Source: Ryuthela nishihirai (taxonomy: Eukaryota > Arthropoda > Arachnida > Araneae > Heptathelidae). Taken from it: DNA of 64,000 bases. The notes beneath the pieces were generated by a model. It saw nothing but the letters and a program-made list of their open reading frames with translations, had not been told where the DNA came from and made no database searches. A program made the translations under genes and the position numbers. The stretch covers positions 3,183,680-3,247,679 of the forward strand of contig JAWZYU010000055.1 in assembly GCA_038380435.1 (NCBI GenBank), in the 5' to 3' direction. Of this stretch, positions 32,501 through 47,135 are shown piece after piece (position 1 is the stretch's first letter; every line of letters begins with the position of its first letter).

Positions 32501-35500
32501 ACACATACGTACCGCGGCACTTTCAAAAATACTCATTTGGCTGGATTCAATCTCAATAATACTCATATGTACCACAGCACTTTCAAAAATACTCATTTTG
32601 CCGGATTCTCTCTCAAAAATTCTCATTATGTACCGCGGCACTTTCAGAAATACTCATTTGGCCGGATTCACTCACAAAAATACTAATATGAACCGTGGCA
32701 CTTTCAAAAATATTCATTTGGCCGGATTCACTCACAAAAATACTAATATGAACCGTGGCACTTTGAAAAATATTCATTTGGCCTGATTCACTCTCAAAAA
32801 TACTCATATGTATCGCGTACTTTCAAATATACTCATTTGGCCTGATTCACAACTCAAAAATACTCATATGTATCGCGGCATTTTCAAAAATACCCATTTG
32901 GCTTGATTCACTCTCAAAAATACTCATATGTACAGTGGCACTTTCAAAAATACTCATTTGGCCTGATTCACGCTCAAAAATACTCATATGTACCGCGGCA
33001 GTTTCAAAAATACTCATTTGGCCCGATTCACTCCCAAAAATACACATAATATACCGCGGCACTTTCAAAAATACTCATTTGGCTGGATTCAATCTCAAAA
33101 ATACTCATATGTACCACAGCACTTTCAAAAATACTCATTTGGCCGGTTTCTCTCTCAAAAATACTCATATGTACCGCGGCACTTTCAGAAATACTCATTT
33201 GGCCGGATTCACTCACAAAAATACTAATATGAACCGTGGAACTTTGAAAAATATTCATTTTCCCCGATTCACTCTCAAAAATACTCATATGTACCGCGGC
33301 ACTTTCAGAAATACTCATTTGGCTCGATTCACTCTCAAAAATACTCATATGTACCGCGGCACTTTCAAATATACTCATTTGGCCTGATTCACAACTCAAA
33401 AATACTCATATGTATCGCGGCATTTTCAAAAATACTCATTTGGCTTGATTCACTCTCAAAAATACTCATATGTACAGCGGCACTTTCAAAAATACTCATT
33501 TGGCCTGATTCACGCTCAAAAATACTCATATGTACTGCGGCACTTTCAAAAATACTCATTTGGCACGATTCACTCCCAAAAATACACATATGTACCGCGG
33601 CACTTTCAAAAATACTCATTTGGCTGGATTTGATCTCAAAAATACTCATATGTACCACAGCACTTTCAGAAATACTCATTTGGCCGGATTCACTCACAAA
33701 AATACTAATATGAACCGTGGCACTTTGAAAAATATTCATTTGGCCGGATTCACTCTCAAAAATACTAATATGAACCATGGCATTTTGAAAAATATTCATT
33801 TGGCCTGATTCACTCTCAAAAATACTCATATGTACCGCGGCACTTTCAGAAATACCCATTTTGCTCGGTTCACTCTCAAAAATACTCATTGGTACCTAGG
33901 CACTTTCAAATATAGTCATTTTGCCGGATTCACTGACAAAAATACTCATATGTACCACGGCGCTTTCAAAAACACTGATTTGGCTGGATTAACTCAGAAA
34001 AAATATAATATGTACTGCGGCACTTTGAAAAATACTCATTTGGCGTGATTCACTCTCAAAAATACTCATATGTACCTAGGCACTTTCCAAAATACTCATT
34101 TGGCCGGGTTAACTCTGAAAAATACTCATATGTACCGCGGCACTTTGAAAAATACTCATTTGGCCTGATTCACTCTCAAAAATACTCATATGTACCGCGG
34201 CACTTTCAAAAATACTCATTTGGCCGGATTCACTCTCAAAAATACACATATGTACCGCGGCACTTTCAAAAATACTCATTTGGCTGGATTCAATCTCAAA
34301 AATATTAATATGTACCGCGGCATTTTGAAAAATACTCATTTGGCCTGATTCACTCTGAAAAATACTCATATGTATCGCGGCCCTTTCAAAAATACTCATT
34401 TGGCTTGATTCACTCTCAGAAATACTCATATGTACCTAGGCACTTTCAAATATACTCATTTGGCCGGATTCACTGACAAAAATAGTCACACGAACCTAGA
34501 CACTTTAAAAAATACTCATTTGTCAGGATTAACTCTCAAAAATACTCACATGTATCATGGCACTTTCAACAATACTCGTTTGGCTGGATTCAATCTCAAA
34601 AATACTCATTTGGCTGGATTCAATCTCAAAAATACTCATATGTACCACAGCACTTTGAAAAATACTCATTTGGCTTGATTCACTCTCAAAATTACTCATA
34701 TGTTCTGCGGCAGTTTCAAAAATACTCATTTGGCTGGATTCACTCACAAAAATACTCATATGTACCACAGCACTGTGAAAAATACTCATTTGGTTGGATT
34801 AATTCACAAAAATAATAATATGTACCGCGGCACTTTGAAAAATACTCATTTGGTCTGATTCACTCTCAAAAATACTCATATGTATCGCGGACCTTTCAAA
34901 TATACTCATTTGGCCTGACTAACTCTCAAAAATACTCATATGTACCGCGGCACTTCAAAAAATACTCCTTTGGCGTGATTCACTCACGAAAATACTAATA
35001 TGAAACGTGGCACTTTGAAAAATATTCGTTTGGCTTGATTCACTCTCAAAAATACTGATATGTACCGCGGCACTTTCAGAAATACTCATTTGGCTCGATT
35101 CACTCTCAAAAATACTCATATGTACCTAGACACTTTCAAATATTCGCATTCGGCCGGATTCACTGACAAAAATACTCATATGTACCACGGCACTTTCAAA
35201 AATACTCATTTGGTTGGATTAACTCACAAAAATACTCATATGTACCACAGCACTTTGAAAAATACTAATTTGGCCGGATTTACTGTCAAAATACTCATAT
35301 GTACTGCGGCACTTTCAAAAATACTCATTTGGCCGGATTCACTCTTAAAAACACTAATAGGTATCGCGGTACTTTCAAAAATACCCATTTGGCTGGATTC
35401 ACTCACAAAAATACTGATATGTGCCGTGGCACTTTCAAAAATACTGATTTCGCCGGATTCACTCTAAAAAATACTAATATGTACCTAGGCACTTTCAAAA

Positions 35501-36450
35501 ATACTCATTTGGCTGAATTCAATCTCAAAAATACTCATATGTACCACAGCACTTTCAAAAATACCTATTTGGCCGGATTCTCTCTCAAAAATACTCATAT
35601 GTACCGCGGCACTTTCAAAAATACCCATTTGGCTGGATTTACTCACAAAAATACTGATATGTACCGTGGCACTTTCGAAAATACTCATTTGGCTGGATTC
35701 AATCTCAAAAATACTCATATGTACCACAGCGCTTTCAAAAATACTCATTTTGCCAGATTCTCTCTCAAAAATTCTCATATGTACCGTTGCACTTCTACAA
35801 ATACTCATTTGGCCGGATTCACTCACAAAAATACTAATATGAACCGTGGCACTTTGAAAAATATTCATTTGGCCTGATTCACTCTCAAAAATACTCATAT
35901 GTACCGCGGCACTTTCAGAAATACTCATTTGGCTCGATTCACTCTCAAAAATACTCATTGGTACTTAGGTACTTTCAAATATACTCATTTGGCCGGATTC
36001 ACTGAAAAAATACTCATATGTACCACGGCGCTTTCAAAAACACTCATTTGGCTGGATTAACTCACAAAAAATATAAAATGTACTGCGGCACTTTGAAAAA
36101 TACTCATTTGGCGTGACTCACTCTCAAAAATACTCATATGTACCTAGGCTATTTCCAAAATACTCATTTGGCCGGGTTAACTCTCAAAAATACTCACATG
36201 TACCGCAGCACTTTGAAAAATACTCATTTGGCCTGATTCACTCTCAAAAATACTCATATGTATCGCGGCACTTTCAAATATACTCATTTGGCCTGATTCA
36301 CTCTCAAAAATACTCATATGTATCGCGGCACTTTCAAATATACTCATTTGGCTGGATTCAATCTCACAAATGCTAATATGTACCGCGGCACTTTGAAAAA
36401 TACTCATTTTGCCTGATTCACTCTCAAAAATACTGATATGTACAGCGGCA
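29546..36450. repeat. About 4.9-kb segmental repeat within Sat60a
   Basis: Distinctive variant units occur in the same order at a constant offset: 29546/34430 (4,884 bp), 30173/35060 (4,887 bp) and 31224/36113 (4,889 bp). The stretch from about 29.5 to 31.5 kb is therefore repeated at about 34.4 to 36.4 kb. Related material from about 27.2 kb matches about 32.06 kb with a shifting offset, so the duplication is probably longer and has since gained or lost units. Confidence 0.8.
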
Positions 36451-38055
36451 CTTTCAGAAATACTCATTTGGCTCGATTCACTCTCAAAAATACTCATAAG
36501 TACAGCGGCACTTTCAAAAATACTAATTTGGCCCGATTCACTCTCAAAAATACACATATGTACCGCGGCACTTTCAAAAATACTCATTTGGCTGGATTCA
36601 ATCTCAAAAATACTAATATGTACCGCGGCATTTTGAAAAATACTCCTTTTGCCTGATTCACTCTGAAAAATACTCATATGTATTGCGGCACTTTCTAAAA
36701 TACTCATTTGGCTTGATTCACTCTCAAAAATACTCATATGTACCTAGGCACTTTCAAATATACTCATTTGGTCGGATTCACTGACAAAAATAGTCACACG
36801 AACCTAGACACTTTAAAAAATACTCATTTGGCAGGATTAACTCTCAAAAATACTCACATGTATCATGGCACTTTCAACAATACTCGTTTGGCTGGATTCA
36901 ATCTCAAAAATACTCATTTGGCTGGATTCAATTTCAAAAATACTCATATGTAATACAGCACTTTGAAAAATACTCATTTGGCGTGATTCACTCTCAAAAT
37001 TACTCATATGTACTGCGGCAGTTTCAAAAATACTCATTTGGCTGGATTCACTCACAAAAATACTCATATGTACCACGGCACTTTGAAAAATACTCATTTG
37101 GTTGGATTAATTCACAAAAATAATAATATGTACCGCGGCACTTTGAAAAATACTCATTTGGTCTGATTCACTCTCAAAAATACTCATATGTATCGCGGAA
37201 CTTTCAAAAATACTCATTTGGCCTGATTCACTCACAAAAATACTAATATGAAACGTGGCATTTTGAAAAATATTCATTTGGCCTGATTCATTCTCAAAAA
37301 TACTGATATGTACCGCGGCTCTTTCAGAAATACTCATTTGGCTTGATTCACTCTCAAAAATACTCATATGTACAGCGGCACTTTCAAAAATACTCATTTG
37401 GCCAGATTCACGCTCAAAAATACTCATATGTACCGCGGCACTTTCAAAAATACTCATTTGGCCCGATTCACTCTCAAAAATACACATATGTACGCGGCAC
37501 TCTCAAAAATACTCATATGTACCTAGGCACTTTCAAATATTCTCATTTGGCCGGATTCAGTGACAAAAATACTCATATGTACCACGGCACTTTCAAAAAT
37601 ACTCATTTGGCTGGATTAACTCACAAAAATACTAATATGTACCACAGCACTTTGAAAAATACTCATTTTGCCGGATTCACTGTCAAAATACTCATATGTA
37701 CTGCGGCACTTTCAAAAATACCCATTTGGCTGGATTCACTCACAAAAATACTGATATGTGCCGTGGCACTTTCAAAAATACTGATTTCGCAGGATTCACT
37801 CTAAAAAATACTAATATGTACCTAGGCACTTTCAAAAATACTCATTTGGTCTGATTCACTCTCAAAAATACTCATATGTATCGCGGAACTTTCAAATATA
37901 CTCATTTGGCCTGATTAACTCTCAAAAATACTCATATGTACCGCGGCACTTCAAAAAATACTCATTTGGCCTGATTCACTCACAAAAATACTAATATGAA
38001 CCGTGGCATTTTGAAAAATATTGATTTGGCCTGATTCACTCTCAAAAATACTGAT

Positions 38056-41000
38056 ATGTACCGCGGCACTTTCAGAAATATTCATTTGGCTCGATTCACT
38101 CTCAAAAATACTCATATGTACCTAGGCACTTTCAAATATTTGCATTTGGCCGGATTCACTGACAAAAATTACTCATATGTACCACGGCACTTTCAAAAAC
38201 ACTCATTTGGTTGGATTAACTCACAAAAATACTCATATGTACCACAGCACTTTGAAAAATACTCATTTGGCCGGATTCACTGTCAAAATACTCATATGTA
38301 CTGCGGCACTTTCAAAAATACTCATTTGGCCGGATTCACTCTTAAAAACACTAATAGGTATCGCGGTACATTCAAAAATACCCATTTGGCTGGATTCACT
38401 CACAAAAATACTGATATGTGCCGTGGCACTTTCAAAAATACTGATTTCGCCGGATTCACTCTAAAAAATACTAATATGTACCTAGGCACTTTCAAAAATA
38501 CTCATTTGGCTGAATTCAATCTCAAAAATACTCATATGTACCACAGCACTTTCAAAAATACCTATTTGGCCGGATTCTCTCAAAAATACTGATATGTACC
38601 GCGGCACTTTCAAAAATACCCATTTGGTTGGATTTACTCACAAAAATACTGATATGTACCGTGGCACTTTCGAAAATACTCATTTGGCTAGATTCAATCT
38701 CAACAATACTCATATATACCGCGGCACTTTCAAAAATACCCATTTGGCTTAATTTACTCACAAAAATACTGATATGTACCGTGGCACTTTCGAAAATACT
38801 CATTTGGCTGGATTCAATCTCAAAAACACTCATATGTACCACAGCACTTTCAAAAATATTCATTTGGCCTGATTCACTCTCAAAAATACTCATATGTACC
38901 TCGGCACTTTCAGAAATACTCATTTGGCTCGATTCACTCTCAAAAATACTCATTGGTACTTAGGCACTTTCAAATATACTCATTTGGCCGGTTTCACTGA
39001 AAAAATACTCATATGTACCACGGCGCTTTCAAAAACACTTATTTGGCTGGATTAACTCACAAAAAATATAATATGTACTGCGGCACTTTGAAAAATACTC
39101 ATTTGGCGTGATTCACTCTCAAAAATACTCATATGTACCTAGGCTATTTCCAAAATACTCATTTGGCCGGGTTAACTCTCAAAAATACTCACATGTACCG
39201 CAGCACTTTGAAAAATACTCATTTGGCCTGATTCACTCTCAAAAATACTCATATGTATCGCGGAACTTTCAAATATACCCATTTGGCCTGACTAACTCTC
39301 AAAAATACTCATATGTACCGCGGCACTTCAAAAAATACTCATTTGGCCTGATTCACTCACAAAAATACTAATATGAACCGTGGCATTTTGAAAAATATTG
39401 ATTTGGCCTGATTCACTCTCAAAAATACTGATATGTACCGCGGCACTTTCAGAAATACTCATTTGGCTCGATTCACTCTCAAAAATACTCATATGTACCT
39501 AGGCACTTTCAAATATTCGCACTTGGCCGGATTCACTGACAAAAATACTCATATGTACCACGGCACTTTCAAAAACACTCATTTGGTTGGATTAACTCAC
39601 AAAAATACTCATATGTACCACAGCACTTTGAAAAATACTCATTTGGCCGGATTCACTGTCAAAATACTCATATGTACTGCGGCACTTTCAAAAATACTCA
39701 TTTGGCCGGATTCACTCTTAAAAACACTAATAGGTATCGCGGTACTTTCAAAAATACCCATTTGGCTGGATTCACTCACAAAAATACTGATATGTGCCGT
39801 GGCACTTTCAAAAATACTGATTTCGCCGGATTCACTCTAAAAAATACTAATATGTACCTAGGCGCTTTCAAAAATACTCATTTGGCTGAATTCAATCTCA
39901 AAAATACTCATATGTACCACAGCACTTTCAAAAATACCTATTTGGCCGGATTCTCTCAAAAATACTCATATGTACCGCGGCACTTTCAAAAATACCCATT
40001 TGGCTTAATTTACTCACAAAAATACTGATATGTACCGTGGCATTTTCGAAAATACTCATTTGGCTGGATTCAATCTCAAAAACACTCATATGTACCACAG
40101 CACTTTCAAAAATATTCATTTGGCCTGATTCACTCTCAAAAATACTCATATGTACCGCGGCACTTTCAGAAATACTCATTTGGCTCGATTCACTGTCAAA
40201 AATACTCATTGGTACTTAGGCACTTTCAAATATACTCATTTGGCCGGATTCACTGAAAAAATACTCATATGTACCACGGCGCTTTCAAAAACACTTATTT
40301 GGCTGGATTAACTCACAAAAAATATAATATGTACTGCGGCACTTTGAAAAATACTCATTAGGCGTGATTCACTCTCAAAAATACTCATATGTACCTAGGC
40401 TATTTCCAAAATACTCATTTGGCCGGGTTAACTCTCAAAAATACTCACATGTACCGCAGCACTTTGAAAAATACTCATTTGGCCTGATTCACTCTCAAAA
40501 ATACTCATATGTATCGCGGAACTTTCAAATATACCCATTTGGCCTGACTAACTCTCAAAAATACTCATATGTACCGCGGCACTTCAAAAAATACTCATTT
40601 GGCCTGATTCACTCACAAAAATACTAATATGAACCGTGGCATTTTGAAAAATATTGATTTGGCCTGATTCACTCTCAAAAATACTGATATGTACAGCGGC
40701 ACTTTCTGAAATACTCATTTGGCTCGATTCACTCTCAAAAATACTCATATGTACCTAGGCACTTTCAAATATTCGCATTTGGCCGGATTCACTGACAAAA
40801 ATACTCATATGTACCACGGCACTTTGAAAAATACTCATTTGGCCGGATTCACTGTCAAAATACTCATATGTACTGCGGCACTTTCAAAAATACTCATTTG
40901 GTCGGATTCACTCTTAAAAACACCAATAGGTATCGCGGTACTTTCAAAAATACCCATTTGGCTGGATTCACTCACAAAAATACTGATATGTGCCGTGGCA

Positions 41001-42481
41001 CTTTCAAAAATACTGATTTCGCCGGATTCACTCTAAAAAATACTAATATGTACCTAGGCACTTTCAAAAATACTCATTTGGCTGAATTCAATCTCAAAAA
41101 TACTCATATGTACCACAGCACTTTCAAAAATACCTATTTGGCCGGATTCTCTCAAAAATACTCATATGTACCGCGGCACTTTCAAAAATACCCATTTGGC
41201 TGGATTTACTCACAAAAATACTGATATGTACCGTGGCACTTTCGAAAATACTCATTTGGCTGGATTCAATCTCAAAAATACTCATATGTACCGCGACACT
41301 TTCAAAAATACTAATTTGGCCCGATTCACTATCAAAAATACACATATGTACGCGGCACTTTCAAAAATACTCATTTGGCTGGATTCAATCTCAAAAATAC
41401 TAATATGTACCGCGGCATTTTGAAAAATACTCCTTTGGCCTGATTCACTCTGAAAAATACTCATATGTACCGCGGCACTTCAAAAAATACTCATTTGGCC
41501 TGATTCACTCACAAAAATACTAATATGAACCATGGAATTTTGAAAAATATTGATTTGGCCTGATTCACTCTCAAAAATACTGATATGTACCGCGGCACTT
41601 TCAGAAATACTCATTTGGCTCGATTCACTCTCAAAAATACTCATATGTACCTAGGCACTTTCAAATATTCGCATTTGGCCGGATTCACTGACAAAAATAC
41701 TCATATGTACCACGGCACTTTCAAAAACACTCATTTGGTTGGATTAACTCACAAAAATACTCATATGTACCACAGCACTTTGAAAAATACTCATTTGGCC
41801 GGATTCACTGTCAAAATACTCATATGTACTGCGGCACTTTCAAAAATATTCATTTGGCCGGATTCACTCTTAAAAACACTAATAGGTATCGCGGTACTTT
41901 CAAAAATACCCATTTGGCTGGATTCACTCACAAAAATACTGATATGTGCCGTGGCACTTTCAAAAATACTGATTTCGCCGGATTCACTCTAAAAAATACT
42001 AATATGTACCTAGGCACTTTCAAAAATACTCATTTGGCTGAATTCAATCTCAAAAATACTCATATGTACCACAGCACTTTCAAAAATACCTATTTGGTCG
42101 GATTCTCTCAAAAATACTCATATGTACCGCGGCACTTTCAAAAATACCCATTTGGCTGGATTTACTCACAAAAATACTGATATGTACCGTGGCACTTTCG
42201 AAAATACTCATTTGGCTGGATTCAATCTCAAAAATACTCATATGTACCACAGCACTTTCAAAAATACTCATTTGGCCGGATTCTCTCTCAAAAATTCTCA
42301 TATGTACCGTGGCACTTTTACAAATACTCATTTGGCCGGATGCACTCACAAAAATACTAATATGAACCGTGGCACTTTGAAAAATATTCATTTGGCCTGA
42401 TTCACTCTCAAAAATACTCATATGCATTGCAATACTTTCAAAAAAACTAATTTGGCCGGATTCACTCTCAAAAATATTCAT
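38056..42481. repeat. Tandem ~1.0-1.4-kb higher-order units in Sat60a
   Basis: A fixed series of variant units (marker with ACTAATAGGTATCGCGG) recurs with markers at 38295, 39672, 40868 and 41824, giving spacings of 1,377, 1,196 and 956 bp. Stretches at 39108-39371 and 40364-40627 translate identically and lie exactly 1,256 bp apart. This is a local higher-order amplification with unit-length variation. Confidence 0.8.
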
Positions 42482-45400
42482 ATGTACCCAGCACTTTCAA
42501 AAATACTCATTTGGCCTGATTCACTCTCAAAAATACTCATATGTACCTAGGCACTTTCAAAAATACTGAATTGGCCGGATGCACTCACAAAAATACTCTT
42601 ATGTACCTAGGCACTTTCAAAAATACTCATTTGGCTGGATTCACTCACAAAAATATTCATATGTACTGCTGCACTTTGAAAAATACTCATTCGGTCGGAT
42701 TCACTCTCATAAATACTCATATGTACCGCGGCACTTTCAGAAATCCTCATTTAGCCGGATTCACTCACAAAAATACTAATATGAACCGTGGCACTTTGAA
42801 AAATATTCATTTGGCCTGATTCACTCTCAAAAATACTCATATAGACCGCGGCACTTTCAAAATTACTCATTTGGCCTGATTCGCTCTCAAAAATACTCAT
42901 ATGTACTGCGGCACTTTCAAAAATACTCATTTGGCCTGATTCACTCTCAGAAATACTCATATGTATCGCGACACTTTCAAAAAAACTCATTTGGCCGGAT
43001 TCACTCTCAAAAATACTCATACCTAAACACTTTCAAAAAAACTCACTTGGCCGGATTCATTCTCAAAAATACTGATACCTAGACACTTTCAAATATGCTC
43101 ATTTGGCCGGATTCACTGACAAAAACACTCACACGTACCTAGACACTTTAAAAAATACTAATTTGACAGGATTAACTCTCGAAAATACTCATATGTATCG
43201 TGGTATTTTCAGAAATACTCATTTGGCTGGATTCACTCTAAAAAATACTCATATGTACTGCGGCACTTTCAAAAATACTCATTTGGCTGGATTCACTCTC
43301 AACAATACTCATATGTACCTAGGCATTTTCAAAAATACTCATTTGGCCGGATTCACTCTTAAAAATACTCATATGTATCGCGGTACTTTCAAAAATACCC
43401 ATTTGGCTGGAGTCACTCACAAAAATACTGATATATACCGTGGCACTTTCAAAAATACTGATATATACCGTGGCACTTTCAAAAATACTGATTTCGCGGA
43501 TTCACTCTAAAAAATACTCATATGTATCGCGGCACTTTCAAAAACACTCATTTGGCTGGATTCACTCACAAAAATACTGATATGTACCGTGGCACTTTCA
43601 AAAATACTCATTTGGCCGGATTCACTCTAAAAAATACTAATATGTACCTAGGCACTTTCAAAAATACTCATTTGGCTGGATTCAATCTCAAAAATACTCA
43701 TATGTACCACAGCACTTTCAAAAATACTCATTTTGCCGGATTCTCTCTCAAAAATACTCATATGTACCGCGGCACTTTCAGAAATACTCATTCGGCCGAT
43801 TCACTCACAAAAATACTAATATGAGCCGAGGCACTTTGAAAAATATTCATTTTGCGTGATTCACTCTCAGAAATACTCATATGTACCGCGGCACTTTCAG
43901 AAATACTCATTTGGCTCGATTCACTCTCAAAAATACTCATTGGTACTTAGGCACTTTCAAATATACTCATTTTGCCGGATTCACTGACAAAAATACTCAT
44001 ATGTACCACGGCGCTTTCAAAGTCACTCATTTTGCTGGAAAAATTTGCTTTGAAAAATACTCAATCGGCCTGATTCACTCTCAAAAATACTCATATGTAT
44101 TGCGGCAATTTCAAATATACTCATTTGGCCTGATTCACAACTCAAAAATACTCATATGCACCGCGGCACTTTCAAAAATATTCATTTGGCCTGATTCACT
44201 CTCAAAAATACTCATATGTATCGCGGCACTTTCAAAAATACTCATTTGGCGTGATTCACTCTCAAAAATACTCATATGTACAGCGGCACTTTCAAAAATA
44301 CTCATTTTTCCTGATTCACTCTCAAAAATACTCTTATGTTCCGCGGCACTCTCAAAAATACACAAATTTACCGCGGCACTTTGAAAAATACTCATTTGGC
44401 TGGATTCTATCTGAAAAATACTCATTTTGCCGGATTCACTGACAAAAAGAGTCACACGAACCTAGACACTTTAAAAAATACTCATTTGGCAGGATTAACT
44501 CTCAAAAATACTCACATGTATCGCGGCACTTTCAACAATACTCCTTTGGCTGGATTCAATCTCAAAAATACTCATATGTACCACAGCACTTTGAAAAATA
44601 CTCATTTGGCTTGATTCACTCTCAAAATTACTCATATGTACTGCGGCAGTTTCAAAAATACTCATTTGGCTGGCTTCACTCACAAAAATAGTCATATGTA
44701 CCACGGCACTTTGAAAAATACTCATTTGGCTGGATTAATTCACAAAAATAATAATATGTACCGCGGCACTTTGAAAAATACTCATTTGGTCTGATTCACT
44801 CTCAAAAATACTCATATGTATCGCGGCACATTCAAATATACTCATTTGGCCTGATTCACTCTGAAAAATACTCATATGTACCGCGGCACTTTAAAAAATA
44901 CTCATTTGGCCTGATTCACTCACAAAAATACTAATATGAACCGTGGCACTTTGAAAAATATTCATTTGGCCTAATTCACTCTCAAAAATACTGATATGTA
45001 CCGCGGCACTTTCAGAAATACTCATTTAGCTCCATTCACTCTCAAAAATACTAATATGTACCTAGGCACTTTCAAATATTCTCATTTGGACGGATTCACT
45101 GACAAAAATACTCATATGTATCACGGCACTTTCAAAAATACTCATTTTGCTGGATTAACTCACAAAAATACTCATATGTACCAGAGCACTTTGAAAAATA
45201 CTCATTTGGCCGGATTCACTGTCAAAATACTCATATGTACTGCGGCACTTTCAAAAATACTCATTTGGCTGGATTCACTCTCAACAATACTCATATGTAT
45301 CTAGGGATTTTCAAAAATACTCATTTGGCCGGATTCACTCTTAAAAATACTCATATGTATCGCGGTACTTTCCAAAATACCCATTTGGCTGGATTCACTC

Positions 45401-46168
45401 ACAAAAATACTGATATGTGCCGTGGCACTTTCAAAAATACTGGTTTCGCCGGATTCACTCTAAAAAATACTAATATGTACCTAGGCACTTTCAAAAATAC
45501 TCATTTGGCTGAATTCAATCTCAAAAATACTCATCTGTACCACAGCACTTTCAAAAATACTCATTTGGCCGGATTCTCTCTCAAAAATACTTATATGTAC
45601 CGCGGCACTTTCAGAAATACTCATTTGGCCGGATTCACTCACAAAAATACTAATATGAACCTGGCACTTTGAAAAATATTCATTTGGCCTGATTCACTCT
45701 CAAAAATACTGATATGTACCGCGGCACTTTCAGAAATACTCATTTGGCTCGATTCACTCTCAAAATACTCATATGTACCTAGGCACTTTCAAATATTCTC
45801 ATTTGGCCGGATTCACTGACAAAAATACTCATATGTACCACGGCACTTTCAAAAATACTCATTTGGCTGCATTAACTCACAAAAATAATAATATGTACTG
45901 CGGCACTTTGAAAAATACTAATTTGGCCGGATTCACCGTCAAAATTACTCTCATGTACCTAGGCACTCTCAAAAATACTCATTTAACCGGATTCACTCTC
46001 GAAAATACTCACATGTCCCGCGGCACTTTCAAAAGTACTCATTTGGTTGGATTCACTCTCAAAAATACTCATATATACCGCGGCACTCTCAAAAATCTAT
46101 CCCCTGGCATTGTTAATTATTATCATCTGGCGTGCGGCACTCTCAAATCATTCATATGTCCCGCAGAT

Positions 46169-46331
46169 GAGAAAAGTTTTCTCATCCCTAGTCTAAAGGA
46201 AAATAGTATGAGCCTCCAAACAATAATCAACTACCTTTCCGTTCGCCGCGAATCATTGGACATGGAACCAATTTTAGATATCCTAATCCTGTATACGTCC
46301 ACAAACTGCTACAATTCATGCAGTTAAAAAA
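46169..46331. other. Unique spacer after the 60-bp array
   Basis: Short non-repetitive sequence to the start of SINE-B. No feature is recognised. Confidence 0.5.
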
Positions 46332-46483
46332 AAAATACCCCCCTCAAGCAGCTGCTTGCCACAGAGGTCTCACAGGAGCCTGTCAGTTTATATGCCATAG
46401 TAGAAGATCTGAGAGGACGCAAGACCTCAGCAGAGAAACAACACAAACATCCATGCCTTACCCGGGGCTCGAACCCAGGTTTA
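46332..46483 (-). mobile_element. SINE-B, 5'-truncated in the head
   Basis: Minus-strand SINE-B from the 3' end (CCCCCCTCAAGCAGCTGCTTG) to the B box (GGGGCTCGAACCCAGG). The A-box half of the tRNA head is absent. Confidence 0.85.
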
Positions 46484-46579
46484 AAAGGAACATAAAATAA
46501 AATAAGTTATTTAAAAAATTATATACAATATCAGAGAGTAATTTATAATTAATTGCCAGCTATTTGAAAACAAATAATT

Positions 46580-47135
46580 GCTAGTTGATTTGCCTCTGAG
46601 CGGCACTTTTTTGCACACCATGATATAAATGGCCAGGTCACATGGACCCCGAAGGCTCAGAGAAGGTTGGGGGAGGGGACCCACTGGAACAGCTGTTGGG
46701 AGACAGATGGTAGCCTCCCGTCAAGGCCATCCAGTGTGTTCTTTAACATTGGGTTGTTTTACCTCTGAGCGGCACTTTTTTGCACACCATGGACTAAATG
46801 ACCAGGTCACATGGACCCCGAAGGCTCAGAGAAGGTTGGGGGAGGGGACCCACTGGAACAGCTGTTGGGAGACAGATGGTAGCCTCCCGTCAAGGCCATC
46901 CAGCGTGTTCTTTAACGCGCACACGGTATGGCTCTCCCGAACAGGCTGTCAGGGCTTAACGTCCCATCCGACGGACGGTGACCTTTCCAAGCCCATCGGT
47001 GTCACCCTACTGACCTTGGGCAGGACGGGGAAATTTGCGGAGATAAATCTCGACGCTGACGCATCTGGGACTCGAACCTGGGAACTGCAGATTACGAGCC
47101 AGGCGCGCTACCGACTGAGCCACCCCCGCCCCCAA
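46580..47135 (-). mobile_element. SINE-A with two 3' modules
   Basis: Minus-strand copy. The module joint TTCTTTAACATTGGGTTG lies near 46750. The head ends at GAGCCACCCCCGCCCCC near 47133. The two modules are almost identical, so the duplication is recent or was copied as such. Confidence 0.9.

Larger units (their letters stand above)
23041..46168. repeat. 60-bp dimeric satellite (Sat60a), about 23 kb
   Basis: About 380 copies of a 60-bp unit built from two related 30-bp halves. The first is CTCATATGTACCGCGGCAC followed by TTTCAAAAATA; the second is CTCATTTGGCCGGATTCAC followed by TCTCAAAAATA. The halves are about 70% alike and always alternate, so the dimer is the working unit. The 60-bp register is kept for long distances with rare small indels. 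A junction with non-satellite AT-rich sequence lies at about 23221-23285. The right edge decays from about 46098, with scattered remnants to 46168. Because 60 is a multiple of three and units are stop-poor, open frames occur on both strands in several phases; they encode 20-residue periodic peptides and are not regarded as genes. Confidence 0.98.

Noticed and set aside
24123..45672. Many 100-200-codon open frames in the 23-kb array, on both strands
   Set aside because: All are phases of the same 60-bp unit; stops come from common unit variants. No non-repeat domain, start context or splice structure.
23041..46168. CRISPR-like array
   Set aside because: Alternating 30-bp units look superficially like repeat-spacer, but both halves are repeated and there are no unique spacers, no cas genes and a eukaryotic context.
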